Shown here: piece by piece, positions 26,901 through 38,248 of the stretch
How the letters are laid out: every line of letters begins with the position of its first letter
How positions within the stretch are numbered: position 1 is the first letter of the stretch
From: Voacanga thouarsii
Lineage: Eukaryota > Streptophyta > Magnoliopsida > Gentianales > Apocynaceae
Direction of reading: 5' to 3'
Assembly: GCA_026120185.1 (NCBI GenBank)
Contig: JANUWF010001059.1
Coordinates: 45,001-109,000 of the forward strand
DNA: 64,000 bases
Notes under the pieces: model-generated
Database searches by the model: none
Seen by the model: the letters and a program-made list of their open reading frames with translations, nothing else
What the model was told of the DNA's origin: nothing
Program-made: the position numbers and the translations under genes

Positions 26901-27440
26901 GATAACCTTTACAACATTGCCTCAATAATTTTCGGGCCTTAGCCCCTGCAATCAAGTACTTCAACTCTTTCACCCTCTTTCCGTCGAATTCTAACACATC
27001 ACAGCCCGGTCTGACAAACTGAACTGTCTTACTCTTGCAGTCTACCCTAGCCCCATGCTTGGCTAACCAGTCCATCCCCAAAATTAAGTCATAGTCTTCA
27101 ATGTCCAACATAATCAAATCTCCCTCCAGATTTTCTCTCCCCACATTAACCTTACAATCCCTCACATATCGATCCGCTTGCACCATCTTCCCCAAAGGGG
27201 TGCTTACTTCTAAAATGAAAGGTAGCTCCACTCCATCCCAACCCAAATGACATGCACACAACTTGTTTATATAGGAATGAGTAGAGCCAGGGTCAATCAA
27301 AGCATTAATGGATCGTCCTTGAATAGTGAACGTACCTTCCACCACCGCAGTATCGGCCCCAACTTCCTCTCTGTTGAGAGCGAATACCTTGGCCTTCACT
27401 TGTGGCTTCGGTGCTCCCCCTCCGGCTGCTCCCATGGCGT
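23967..27440 (-). pseudogene. Gypsy pol: protease, reverse transcriptase, RNase H, integrase, chromodomain (decayed)
   Basis: In order on the minus strand: protease with [14 protein letters not shown] (about 27310-27270); reverse transcriptase with [19 protein letters not shown] (about 26735), [20 protein letters not shown] (about 26600) and an intact FIDD box (26281-26292); RNase H with [18 protein letters not shown] (about 25865-25810) and [12 protein letters not shown] ending near 25629; integrase with RAYWWPGIKRDVVKYV (about 25160), TMDFVTGLP and SIVSDRDPRFTSRFW; chromodomain with IQWEHHGTQDATWESEEWV near 24050-23985. In-frame stops break it after AVSD, IFT, VQEM, PQTDG and KLI, and a one-base frameshift lies near 25180. 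The RNase H glutamate of the usual HDLELAA motif reads D (SHDLDLAA). RT-level coding is otherwise well preserved, so decay is recent. Confidence 0.95.
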
Positions 27441-28524
27441 TGGCCCGGTTGGGTCCCGAGTTCTGAGCCGGGTTTCCCTGCCCGACCCGGTGCAGCTTAG
27501 GGCAGGTATTCCTCAGGTGGTTCGGGTCACCACAGTGGTAGCACTTCCTATCTCTTCCCTTGGACCAGCAATTCCTCTCGGTGTGGCCTTTCCTTCCACA
27601 CTGCCTGCAGGACGGAAGGTTCGGTGCAGGTCCAGCCAGTGCTGTCCGGGTTTGCTTTTCCCGATTCTGCCAGAGATGATTTGCAGGGCGCTTGTGGGAT
27701 TGCTGCCTTGGAAAGTGTCCCTGTGGTTGTCTCGATGGTTGGAAGGGCTTGGCCGCCATCCTGTTGCGGTCTTCATTCTCTGTGCGAGTAGCAGCGTCCA
27801 CCGTCCCCGAGTAAGTTGTCGGTGGAGCAGGTGCCAAAGCTCTCCTCAACTCCGGTCTTAGCCCCTTGACGAACTGCCTCGTCCGGTTCTGCTCGGTGTC
27901 GACCAGTCTTTGGCAGTATTTCGACAACTACGTGAATCGGACCGCGTATTGAGCTACAGACATGCTCCCCTGCCTCAGATTTTGAAATTCGTCCTCCCGT
28001 TTCTCTACAATCCACTGAGGGATGTACTCCGCCCTGAAGGATTCAACGAAGTTGGACCACGTCCATTCTTGCTCATCCATTACCCAATCCTCTTGGACCC
28101 GCTGCCACCACGCCCGAGCTGGTCCTCTCAACCGAAAAGCCGCAAACTTAACCATCCGCTCCTCCAAATACTGGAGCGTTGCGAAGATGTCCTCCATTTG
28201 CTCGACCCACTGCTCGACCTTCTGGTCTTGTTCCGCTTCACCCATAAAGATAGGTGGTTGGAATTTCAAGAACTTCTCTAACGCCTCATCTTCCCCTCTA
28301 GGGTGCCTCCGCTCGGTTAGCGTTTGAAGAATGTCGGCCACTTTGCTGAGTGTCTGACCCATTGACACATCTACCGGGGCATCAGACCCCATGCCCATCG
28401 CGGGATCACTTTGCCCGTCACCCTAATGGGGTGATTGCGTCTGTTCTGGTTCAACTTCCGGCGCTACCCGGTCTACCTCTGGAGTTCTTTTGATGGAAGG
28501 AACTGCACGTCTCTTGGGTGCCAT
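27441..28524 (-). pseudogene. Gypsy gag (retrotransposon gag domain and two CCHC zinc knuckles)
   Basis: The start is placed at 28524-28522 (MAPKRRAVPSIKR). A TAG stops this reading after about 33 codons, and the same frame then continues as GDGQSDPAMGMGSD. The gag domain follows: EALEKFLKFQPPIFMGE, QVEQWVEQMEDIF-like text, FRLRGPARAWWQRVQEDW and FVESFRAEYIPQWI (about 28290-28010). A single TAG after YAVRFT (27928-27930) separates this from [19 protein letters not shown], which is in the same frame. Two CCHC knuckles, [14 protein letters not shown] (about 27603-27560) and [14 protein letters not shown] (about 27550-27505), end the gag. It would package the element's RNA into virus-like particles. 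Both stops are single-base changes from sense codons, so I treat them as decay. Confidence 0.92.
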
Positions 28525-29392
28525 TCTATACCATACCCCAAATGTTAAATGTATGCGCTCAAGTATCAAATCATTTTAGTGGTGTATGCATACATAGCCA
28601 AGTAAGAGTAGAAAGAAGTCAGATGCAACTTATTTAAAGGATTGCTCATAAATTTCGATTTCAAAAATTAACTTGCATAATTTCGAAATTTGATAAAATG
28701 AACTTTAAGAAGTCTTAACATCTCAATTCATGAAAAGCTTTAAATAAACAAACATCCAAATCAAAATGATTCCTAGCTCTCTACTCCTCATCGGAATCCT
28801 CATCATCTGCCTCATATATCCAACCTCTGGTGTTTTTAGAGAAATCCACCTCCTCCTCGCTAGCAAATCCCTCCACAGGCTCCTTCCCAGGATGCCTAGA
28901 ACTCTCCCCGACCTTAACTCAGCTGAAGGGAGGAATAAAGGAAGGTCTGGGTGGAGACTAATAGTCTATCTCCCCCAGGTCATCACTAGCTGCTGCTAAA
29001 TCCACTTCAGGATTAGGAAGGTGGGGTTCAGGCTCCACTATCATAACATCATCCTCACTGTCAGAGCTTATATCTATCACCGGGATTGGAGGTGGTTCAA
29101 GGATCTGGACCTCGTCCTCACTGCTATCCTCCATCAAGTCAAGCTCATCATCACTATTATCCTCTACAGGGATATCCTCGACATCATTGTCATCCTCTAT
29201 AGGGACAACTGGCTGAGGGGCAGGCTGGGGAACTGGAAGGTCCTCCTGGTCTAGATAGTAGGGTGGGTGCCACTGCTGCCCTTTCCTTGCTGTCCTAAGC
29301 AGTCTAACCATCCTACAGCATCAATAAAATAGGTTAGATAAGATTTGAACTTAAATAAATAAATCATATATCATCAATATTTGGCTATAACC
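28525..29392 (-). other. Gypsy leader between PBS and gag
   Basis: Apart from the acidic ORF at 28958-29311, listed separately, this leader shows no coding signal. The stretch 28540-28760 is AT-rich. Confidence 0.6.
28958..29311 (-). CDS. Acidic ORF (117 codons) upstream of gag, SUMO-interaction-like motif
   Basis: This ORF lies within the leader, in the same direction as gag and about 430 bases upstream of it, starting about 80 bases after the PBS. The N-terminus is basic (MVRLLRTARKGQQW), a proline-rich part follows (PVPQPAPQPVVPIED), and the rest is mostly Asp and Glu. Residues near 77-87 read PVIDISSDSED, the hydrophobic-core-plus-acidic layout of SUMO-interaction motifs; a second hydrophobic-acidic patch, DDVMIVEPE, follows. 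I recognise no family. It could be a real accessory protein of this lineage, or low-complexity leader sequence that happens to be open. The open frame survives although gag and pol carry several stops. Confidence 0.5.
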   Translation of the reverse strand: MVRLLRTARKGQQWHPPYYLDQEDLPVPQPAPQPVVPIEDDNDVEDIPVEDNSDDELDLMEDSSEDEVQILEPPPIPVIDISSDSEDDVMIVEPEPHLPNPEVDLAAASDDLGEIDY

Positions 29393-29407
29393 TAGTCTCT
29401 GATACAA
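29393..29407 (-). other. Primer binding site of the gypsy element
   Basis: The minus-strand TTGTATCAGAGACT, just after the LTR end GGTGTTACA (29410), resembles the initiator tRNA-Met complement TGGTATCAGAG. Its position next to the LTR supports the call; the match is imperfect. Confidence 0.72.
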
Positions 29408-32400
29408 CTTGTAACACCCCGGAAAACCTAGGCCCGCCGTGCCGGGGATGTCGCCCCGTTCAAAGGACAAGGGGTCTTTATAACTAGGTCACAAATAAAA
29501 TAGCTGAAATGAATAATACTCAAGCTAAAAGAATTTATTACAACCCAAAAATAAATACTTCCAAAGTACATCCATGAAATTCCAAAACAAAACTCATAAT
29601 TAAAATCATCCACACTCATCTCCCAAAGCAGTACATAAAATCAAAAACACATTCTCTTCCACAGTAGCTACTCACCAACAACAGGATCAACCCGAAAATA
29701 TGAAAAAAGGTAGTGAGACAGAAATCTCAGTAAGTCCGTGTGTGCTTTGGGTGTTTAGCAGAAACAGTTTGTGGATGCAAAGTGTGAAATCTTTATAACA
29801 GAAACATTGGCAAGCAATAAACATCAGTCAAAAGCAAGAGTGACGTTTTGGCTCTTTTGGCCATACATAAGTAATGAAGTCAACCACTCGAAAGAAAGGG
29901 ATATGGGTTACCACACTTTGGGCCCCATAACCGGTCAGAATGCCTAACACGTTGTCTAGACTGACAAAAGTAGGTGATCGGCCTACTGGGCAAGATACTC
30001 CTCCTTCTCTATACCCAAACAACCACCGGGTGTCCATGCTGGTAAAAACACAGTCACTTGACTGAAACAAAATAAACTGCTAGCTCGGATCGGCACGACT
30101 CACTAGAACTGGCATCTCATCCGGGAAGGACTCACTCCTCAGAGGTGGCCACCAACAGAGAGAGTCACCATAACCCTTCAAAGACTAGTCCTAATAGTCC
30201 ACCCTTATTGAGTACTCAACGACATTTCCCACTTGGGATAAAATGAACAAAGCATTGTGCTTCATGAAAATAACAATGTGAGGGTTTCCAAAGCTTTGCG
30301 AGAAATTAGTTTTAGAAAGAGTTTCGAGTTTGGAAAAATCTGCTCATTAACTTTGGAATAATTCCAACGTTGGAAATAAAGATGAGTTCAACCCTCAATT
30401 GCCTTCAAATAAACGAGTGTCCATACACTCCATATTTAGCTTGCCATAAGAAAACATTTCACATCGATAGGTTTTATGCAGGAGCTTACCTGATTCTTGC
30501 TCACAATAACAAGGTCTCGGACAGATGACCTAACCCCACATGGGCAAATACAAATCTTAATCAGATTCAAGCCACAATCTACTTCCTCAATTTTAAATCA
30601 ACTCAATTCACTACTACCATGATCCTAGTGTCCCAAGCTTTAAGGCAAAACAATAATTGAATAGGTTTATAAGCTCAGTTTAATTTGTTATTTAAAATAA
30701 TTAATGGATTAGGAAATAAATTCTAATAAGTTGAAAGTTTAAATCTTGTTAAGAAAAATTTAATGTTTATTTGATCAAGAGCCATAGGTGGTACTAGGTA
30801 AAATAGTGATTTAATGGTAACTTAGTTGTTAGAAAATAATTGATAGCTAAAACTAGTTAAGATTAAATTTACTAAGTCTTTCTTGGAAAATAATAAGTAA
30901 ATCCTTAAGGGTTTTGGTCTAGTAAATATTTTATTAAGTATGAATCTTTTTCATAAGGCTTTAATTAATTTGCCTTATTTTAGATAATATTTATTTATTT
31001 TATTTTCTAGAAAAATCATTATTTTTTTGACTAAAATATCCTTTACATATATTATAATTCCAAATCTACCCTTCCTAGGGTTTTCGAAATTCTTTAGCAA
31101 AAATTATTAGTAAATATTTTATTCATGAAATAAAATTTGCTCAGGGACAACTAGATCATGATCAAGATTCCATGGTCAACCATAATCAATAACATACTCA
31201 ATCCTTCAATTCATCAAAACATCCAAGTCTTGCACATAGGCATAGATCTAAATTTATTATTACATGATTTAACCTCTACTGGCATAAACATTATCATGGC
31301 TTCAAAATCTAATCATGCATATAAATCCTATTCACCCATGGTGACATAATCTCTAGCATGCTTCATCACAAATACTACCTATGACATGCATCAAATCTCA
31401 ACTCATCATTAAATCCACTAATATAATCCTTCCATGCATAAATCCCATCTCCATCTCAATCATACATATACTCATGCTTCAATCAATAACATCACATACA
31501 CAACCCCATCGCCATTCATCAACTTAGAGACATGATTCTAAATTTTAAAAAGAGGATTGAAGGTACTTACTTGATTGATGAATGACTTGAAGGAGTTTAG
31601 AGAAGATCTCAACTCCTAGATGGCTAATCTTGTTCAAGAAGGGTGGCGAAAGCATGGTCATGGACCAAGAGACCATTCGGCCAAGGGAGGAATTTTCAGT
31701 CCATGAGAGAGAGAGAGAGAGAGAAAGAAGAAGAGATCATTAGCATGCTTATTCCTATAGGTTTTCATTAGAGATTAAGTTTAAAGAGGATGAAGTTGTT
31801 AGAATAAGTTTACCTTGAAGATGTTCTTGTCCAGAAATTTTTGCTTTGATTCGAAGTAGCAAGATGTTTGGAGGAGTTTGATGTTAATATTGATGTTGAT
31901 GGATTCACAGCAATAAGTAGACTAAATCTGGAGATTTTCGTGAGGGTTTGAGGTGGTTTGGAGGGTTATTAGGTGTAGAGAAGAAGTAGGTGTTCTTGGT
32001 GTAGTGTTTGTGTGTTCTTGTTGCTTGAAGAAAATCGAGAGAGAGAGGAAGAGTTTGTGCAGCTGCCGATTTTTCTGAGGGAATAGGTCTGGCCGAATTC
32101 TAGTAGGGTTTAGGGAGTTGATTCTCTGATTTGGAAGGGAAAAGGAATGGTAAGTTGTTACAATCCTTGAAGAATATTGTTAGGAAGTGAATTTGGAAAG
32201 TAGATATCCTAAGAATATCTTGATTTGTTTGGACAGCTTTGAAGTCTACCATGGCTGATTGTTTGTAAAGAATTTCGTGAGATTAATGCTGACTTATGGA
32301 GGCTTATGGTGGCTGAAAGTAGGGTGTACAATGATGAAAAAGAAGTCCGGTCCATTGAGCAAAATATTATGGAAGGTTGCTAAATAAGATGACCGAAATT

Positions 32401-32937
32401 TTGGAAACCAATCAAGCTTAATTGCAGGAATTTTGTAGAGAGATTTTCGGTCAGCCATGGAGGGAATTTCGTGCAGGAACTTCAGAGAACAATGGAGCTC
32501 TGTTAATGGAGGTTTAAGAGAGGTTTTGACAGAAGTAGGTTGGGGTTTTCAGTTGAAACAAAATAGGAAACTAGCTGGACAAAAATTCTGCTCAGGAATT
32601 TCGCTGAAAAGAAATTTCATGGCAGAATTTTCGTCTGCCATTTCCAGCAAGTTTGCAGCGAGGTTTGAAGGGGATTACAGGGGTATTCAAGGCTGGTTTC
32701 CAGCCTTCTTTATGGAGGAAAAACATGGCTAAGGTTCTGTACAAATTCTGGAAGAAAACAGCGTGGTTTTGAGCTCTCAAAACCGATTTTCATACAGGAA
32801 TTTTTCCTGCTTTGCTCTAAATTGTGCAATCCGAATTTGGGCAAGAAACTTTCAGGTTTCAACTGATCCTAAAGACCATTTTTCTGGTAGCATTTGGGAG
32901 GAAATGTGAGCTAGAATTTTCGACATTTTGAATGCAC

Positions 32938-34968
32938 TGTTGGATTGTATGCCCTCTTAGACTAGGTTTCTGATGTAAAATTGAATTATTTAATGAAAGA
33001 ATTTATTTTCCGAAATTTTTTGTGAATTTACTTTTTGTTTGTGCACGATTTTCATTTGGAACAGACCCATTGTGTTTAAATAAGTGATCCATGTGAATGG
33101 TGGTCTTTCACAATAAGGTATGGATCACGGGTTATTTAATACATAAACATTTGTTCTTAACCTATTGATGAGATTGGGAACCTCATCATGTTTAGGTTAT
33201 TATGTTATGAATTCCAAATGGGGAATGGCATAGTTTTAACCAGTGGGTAGTCCACTCACTTCATGACATAAGCGTATTTCGAATACGTAGAACAGGACCT
33301 GTAGTAACGGTTTCTCAAAGTACTATATGGTAGAAACCTAGACTACTACCGCTACAGCGTGGACTAGTACTCTACGACTTGAGTATGAGTTGGTGGTCTA
33401 GCGAAGCTGGAAGCATATACTTTGATTTGCTGTAGTTGAGGTTCTATCGTAGGGCCAATATACTTGCATGTTGGGTATGTGTGACTAGTTAGTTAAGACA
33501 GACTTATACAAGATAGTTTCTGCACTATATCGCCCCTTGTGGTTGTCCGAATGGTCTAAATTATCCAGGGCCCTGGGAAACATGACTTGGATGTTTGCTT
33601 TAGGGTAGCTCCCTTGGAAAGCGGAAACACTCCAGGAAGTCGTGGAACATTATACTAGAAGCCTAAGGATGGTAGATGTCATTTAGGGGGGTTTTAGTAC
33701 ACTTCTTCCTCTCTAAATGTACGGCGATGTGTAGAAGGGTATTTTAGTCATTTCACCTATAGGTCGGAGACTTTGCGAATGCAGCATTGTCCTTGGGGTC
33801 AATATTTCCTTATGGTGATATTAGGAAATATTTAAAATGCAAAATACAGCTATTTATATAGCAGGGGTATTTTGGTCATTTTAGCAGCCAAGGCGATGTG
33901 TCTTTTTGGTCCTCGGAATAGCCCGTAAGTCGTAACTATTTTGGGTTGAGGAATTGGTCTCAGTTGAAGATGATTTTATTTTATTTTATTTTATTTTATT
34001 TTATTCAGAAAGTCTAATTTAATGTTGGACTGGAATAAAATAAATAAATAAATAAAATAGGAGTTGAGAGAAATTAATCATCTAGTTTATTTGGTTAATT
34101 AATTATTCAGGGCCTAGGTCCAGTATGAATAATTAAGAAATTAACCTGGGCTTAAACTAGGGGAAATAATTAATGTTTAATTATTTATTGGGTTATTTAT
34201 ATAGGCCCAAGAAATAAATAATTAAAGATTAATTATTATGGTTCATTTGGGCTCATTAATTATTTATTGGGTTAATTATGTAAGCCCAGGAAATAAATAA
34301 TTAATATTTATTATTTTGGGTCTTTTTGGGTCCAAGAAAAATAATAAATATTTATCTGGCCCAATAGCTTGGACCTTAGGGTTTTTTCCAGATATAGTTA
34401 AGAGGAGTTTAGGATTAGGCCATACTGAGTCTCAGGATAACATCCGGGTGTTTTGTAATCCCGGGGAGATATTTATCAGATAATGAGAGACCTAATTTTT
34501 GGCTAACTATAAAACAACTCTTTGAAAAGAAAAAAACACTAATTCTTTTCCTAGCAACAAGACTCTCACATCTCTCCTCTTGCTCTCTCGGTTTTCTTCT
34601 TCTTGTTTTTCTCCTTGTTCTTTGTTAACCAATAGCGAGCGAACCAAGGAGAATTGAGACCGTTTCTCTTTCCCGTTTTGTTCACCAACTAGAGGTTAGG
34701 TCGAGGAATATCCCGAGAGCTGGAGAGCTAAGCGTTAATGCAAACAAGGCGAAGTCGAAGGCTAGCGGGTGTTCAACCGGAAGCTCCTTCAAGTGTGCAA
34801 AGCGAGGCGATTCCAGCCGTTCATTCTGTTCCTACGCAACCTATGAGGGTTAAGGAATGCAAATGTATGATCTTCACGCTTCCGCATGGCCTTTATGGCT
34901 CGCTTTTTATTTTTCTCCAATTTTTTTTTAACTTACGGTGCATGCCCCTGTTTCTGCGTTTTCCATCA
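32938..34968 (+). repeat. Solo copia LTR, copy 2 (2031 bp), deepest insertion of the nest
   Basis: It starts TGTTGGATTGTATGCCC and ends TTTTCCATCA. The flanks are TGCAC (32933-32937) and GGCAC (34969-34973), and the intact sister LTR at about 23177 reads GGCAC once, so the duplication is certain apart from one later change. Family and length match the copy at 17510-19540. A (TTTTA)n run lies at 33973-34005. Confidence 0.94.
34738..34905 (+). other. LTR-encoded start of an ORF with an RRSRRLAG motif
   Basis: ATG at 34738 opens MQTRRSRRLAGVQPEAPSS and stays open through the LTR end and beyond, to 35130; the part after 34968 is gypsy LTR and is meaningless. The related LTR at 17510-19540 has the same ATG but a TAG replaces the serine codon. 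The copia I LTR has a diverged version near 38040 (MRRSR, then stop, then LVGIP). In a full element this would begin in the 5' LTR and could read into the internal region. It might be an upstream ORF or a gag leader peptide; its function is unknown. Confidence 0.4.
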
Positions 34969-35394
34969 GGCACAACAAGCTGTAAAATTTCAGCTCATTT
35001 CATGAAGATAAATGAACTAAGTTTGATGAAAAATTTCAGCAAGCTTTCAAGAGTGATTTTCCTCTTGAATTTTCCCACAAATCATTTACATTTTCCAAAC
35101 CATGAGAAGCCTTTTACTAGGACATTTTGATCCTAAAAGACCTTAGTCCTCTATTGAATTTTTCTGGAATGGTAAAGGATAGAACACCTCGATCAAACTA
35201 AGGAGTTGGAAATTAAGGAAAATTAAATATCAAGGGAGAATGAATTCCCTTTGGCATTTCGCGAAGAACAAAAGAGTGAAGTGAGAATTCTCCTAACATG
35301 TCTCTCCTAGGACATCATCACCACATTGATCTAGGCCCTCATGGCCGAAACCATCCTTTTCCAAGCGAAATAAAATTTACTCAAGCTAATGCTT

Positions 35395-35460
35395 CTATGA
35401 CGGACTTTGAACCTTAGACCTCAAGAATTAATTCCAAGGCTCTAACCACTAAACCACAAC
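35395..35460 (-). other. tRNA-like block in the gypsy 5' LTR
   Basis: This is the same A-box-like and B-box-like arrangement as at 23600-23665, about 250 bases inside the LTR start. Confidence 0.62.
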
Positions 35461-35714
35461 AACTCTTGTTGCTATTTCTACTAGAAAAATTATTTCCTAT
35501 TCAATCCACAAGCTATCTCCTTATTTTCACCTCGGGCAAAAATTATCATTTTGCCCCTCTCACACATCACTAACTAACAAGACTTCAAGATAATAAAAAT
35601 CAAATTCAAAGCACATAGAAATCATATGAAACATATTTAATCATGAAATAAAGCATGATATGCATCCCAACCCCCTTACTCTAAGGTTGGCCTCGACTGG
35701 GGTTTCACAAGGTG

Positions 35715-37294
35715 CACTGGGGGAACCTCTAGTGCGATTCTTGCAAGCCTCCTACTCTGTCTTTGCATGTAAATGAACGCTAACCTCTCGATCTTCCAGT
35801 ATATAGCCTGCCTAATTCCGTTTGGTGAACAACTCACAAACAAATGAACTTTTCCTAGAGAGAGAGAGAGAGAGAGGCATCTCTTTTTTTTTACAGAGAA
35901 GAAGTCGTGAAAAAAACAACAACATTGTTTTCTATTCTCCTATTTAACCTAAATAAAACCCTAGGTTAAACTGAACTGGCCCATCGGACTCTTAGTTTAG
36001 CCTTTTGGAGTAAATTAATTATTCTAATTAGAACTAAGTAAATGGCCCAATTAATAATTAATTTCCCAACCCAAATAAACTAGTCCAATTAATAATTATA
36101 TTAGTTTAGTCCTAAGTTAATCTTTAATTATTCAAACTAGGTCAAAGCCCTGAATAATTAATTAACCCACCAAACTAATTTTAATTAATTCTCTCTCTCC
36201 ATGGACCTTTATTTTATTCTAGCCCAACAATTAAATCAGCCTACTTAACTAAAATAAATTTCATTTAATTTAAAATCAATTCCTTAGCTTGTATTTAATT
36301 AGGATTGACGATCTATATTGGAGACCAAAAGACACCCCGTCTTGGCTACTAAAATGACCAAAATACCCTTGCCATATAAATAACTGTATTTTGCATTTTA
36401 AATATTTCCTAATATCACCATAAAGAAATATTGACCCCAAGGACAATACTGTGTTAGCAAAGTCTCTAACCTACAGATGTAATGACTAAAATATCCCTCT
36501 ATACATCATCATACATTTAGAGAGGAATAAGAGTAGTAACACCTCTCTAAATGACATCTACCATCCTTAGGCTTCTAGTCCAATGATCTATGACTTCCTA
36601 GATTATTTCTACTTTCCAAGAGAGCTACCCTAAAGCAAACATCCAAGTCATGTTTCCCAGGGCCCTGGATATTTAGATCACTTAGACAACCACAAGGGGC
36701 GATATAGTATAGAAACTATCTTGTACAAGTCTGTCTTAACTAACTAGTCCCACATACCCAACATGCAAGTATATTGGCCCTACGATAGAACCTCAACTAT
36801 AGCATATCAAAGTACATGCTTCCAACTTCGTCAGACCACCAATTTATACTCACGTCGTAGAGTATTTGTCCATGTTATAGTAATAGTAGTCTAGGTTTCT
36901 ACCATATAGTACTTTTAGAAACCACTACTATAAGTCTTGTTCTACGTATTCGAAATACGCTTATATCATGAAGTGAGTGGACTACTCACTCGCTAAAGGT
37001 AAGCCATTCTTCATTTAGAATTCACAACATAATAACCTAGACATGACAAGATTCCCATTCTCATCAATCAGTTAAGAACGAACGTTTATGTGTTAAGTAA
37101 CCCGTGATCCATACTTTACTGTGAAAGACCTCCATTCACATGGACCACTTACTTAAACACAATGGGTCTTTTCCAAACATAATTGTGCACAAATAAAATG
37201 TAAATTCACAAACAATTTCTGAAAATAAATTCTTTTATTAAAACATTCGATGTTTACATCAGAAATCTAGTCTAAGAGGGCATATTTCCCAACA
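35715..37294 (-). repeat. Copia II 5' LTR, distal segment
   Basis: It continues the LTR broken at 19887 (AGGTG duplicated at 35710-35714). It ends at 37294 with CCCAACA, read on the minus strand as TGTTGGGAAATATGCCC, the family LTR start. CTGTC follows as the outer target duplication. Confidence 0.9.
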
Positions 37295-38248
37295 CTGTCA
37301 TCTCACTTGTAGGTCAAAGACATTACTTTTGTAATATTATTCTTGGGATCAATATTTTCATATGGTGGTAAATGAAAATATTTAAAATGGTAAAATGCAA
37401 CTATTTAATAGTACCGGCATTTTGGTCATTTTAGTTGCCATAAATAATATGTCTCTTGGTCCCCGGAGTAAGTCAAGTTACCTTAGTGTTGTTTAGACAC
37501 AATCTGGGCTTGATGGATAATTATTTGGAAGAGAAATAAAATTTATTCTAAGAGTCCAATTAGAATTGATTAATTAGTCTTGGTTTTTAATAAGCCTAGA
37601 AAAGATAATTAATTAATTAAGAAGATTGGGTTGGAATAAATTAATTAATTGGGTTGATATATGTTGACATATATTAAGAGTCTAATTAGAATTAATTAAT
37701 TAGTCTTGGGTATTTAATGAAACTTAGAAAAGATAGTCTTAGACTAATTTATGAGCACAGCATCAACCCATTAGGGCTTGATGATTTTAGCCATTAGGGC
37801 TTAAGGAAGCCCTAAGACTGGTTGAAAAAATAAGAGGGAAAAAGAAGAATAAAAAAAAACATTAATCTTCCTTTTCTCTGGTGTGCCGTCTCTTCCTCTC
37901 TCTCTGTTCCATGTTCTTCTCTTCGTTCTCTCTTGGAGAGTATCTTAATTATATAAAGAAGAAGCTTTCACCAAGTTAACCCAAGAGTAAGGCAGAGTCA
38001 TACTTCGGAAGATAAAGAGAGAAAGTTTGGAGACGCTTGATGCGTAGGAGTAGATGATTGGTGGGAATACCAATTGAACCACAGGTGCCTTCTTCTCCCC
38101 TTCCAACGCAAGTTCCAGTGCAACCCGGCCCCTCGTTGGTTAATCCGTGACCAATAAAGAAAAATAAGTACTCTCTCCTAGATGTGGCTCAGAAAACTAA
38201 AAAAATTTTCACTGCCCTTTCTTCGATATTTTCCGTTTTGATCCTTCA
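37295..38248 (+). repeat. Copia I 3' LTR, second segment
   Basis: After the CTGTC copy, the sequence continues the LTR left at 2575. It matches sister LTRs in order: 'cacttgtaggtcaaagac' (cf. about 18326), the 'tattttggtcatttt' block and the CT-rich untranslated part near 37890. The 3' end is set at ...GATCCTTCA (38248) because the bases just right of it belong to a gypsy gag; the exact edge is inferred. Confidence 0.82.

Larger units (their letters stand above)
19888..35709 (-). mobile_element. Full-length chromodomain Ty3/gypsy element (Tekay-like), minus strand
   Basis: The ends are TGTAACACCCC (19888) and GGTTTCACA (35709), with AGGTG duplicated at 19883-19887 and 35710-35714. Minus-strand order: 5' LTR (35709-29410), PBS, leader with an acidic ORF, gag with two CCHC knuckles, protease, reverse transcriptase, RNase H, integrase, chromodomain, polypurine tract, 3' LTR (23920-19888). 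Without the nested solo LTR it is about 13.8 kb. Very long LTRs, a tRNA-Met-type PBS and a C-terminal chromodomain fit the Tekay/Del chromovirus lineage; the clade name is inference. Several stops make it non-autonomous now. Confidence 0.95.
29410..35709 (-). repeat. Gypsy 5' LTR, split by a solo copia LTR
   Basis: It is collinear with the 3' LTR at 19888-23920. It retains the segment 29492-29729 that the 3' copy lost, and it is interrupted at 32938-34968 by a copia solo LTR. Net length without the insert and one TSD copy is about 4264 bases. LTR shadows such as the ORFs at 29828-30070, 31158-31349 and 32457-32732 carry no domain. Confidence 0.94.
2576..37294 (-). mobile_element. Copia II, minus-strand Ty1/copia element carrying at least five further insertions
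   Basis: The outer ends are TGAAGGCC at 2576 and CCCAACA at 37294. CTGTC flanks both (2571-2575 and 37295-37299), and outside them the two halves of the copia I LTR continue one another. In minus-strand order the element has a 5' LTR (37294-35715 and 19887-19658), PBS (19655-19644), leader (19643-19541, 17509-17050, 12740-about 11660), gag (about 11660-10938), pol (about 7690-5943) and 3' LTR (4215-2576). The gag C-terminus, protease and N-terminal integrase are deleted. Reconstruction rests on ends, TSDs and coding fragments seen in the sequence. Confidence 0.88.

Noticed and set aside
27247..27861. 204-codon plus-strand ORF
   Set aside because: It is a shadow of the GC-richer gypsy gag-protease region on the opposite strand.
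27928..27930. Programmed stop readthrough between gypsy gag and the rest
   Set aside because: The TAG lies inside the gag domain, before the zinc knuckles, is followed by TTG TCG rather than a CAR-YYA context, and other stops of the same kind occur downstream. A point mutation is simpler.
32457..32732. 91-codon ORF conserved in both gypsy LTRs (also 22699-22974)
   Set aside because: The two LTRs are near-identical by descent from one insertion, so conservation is not evidence of selection. No motif is present.
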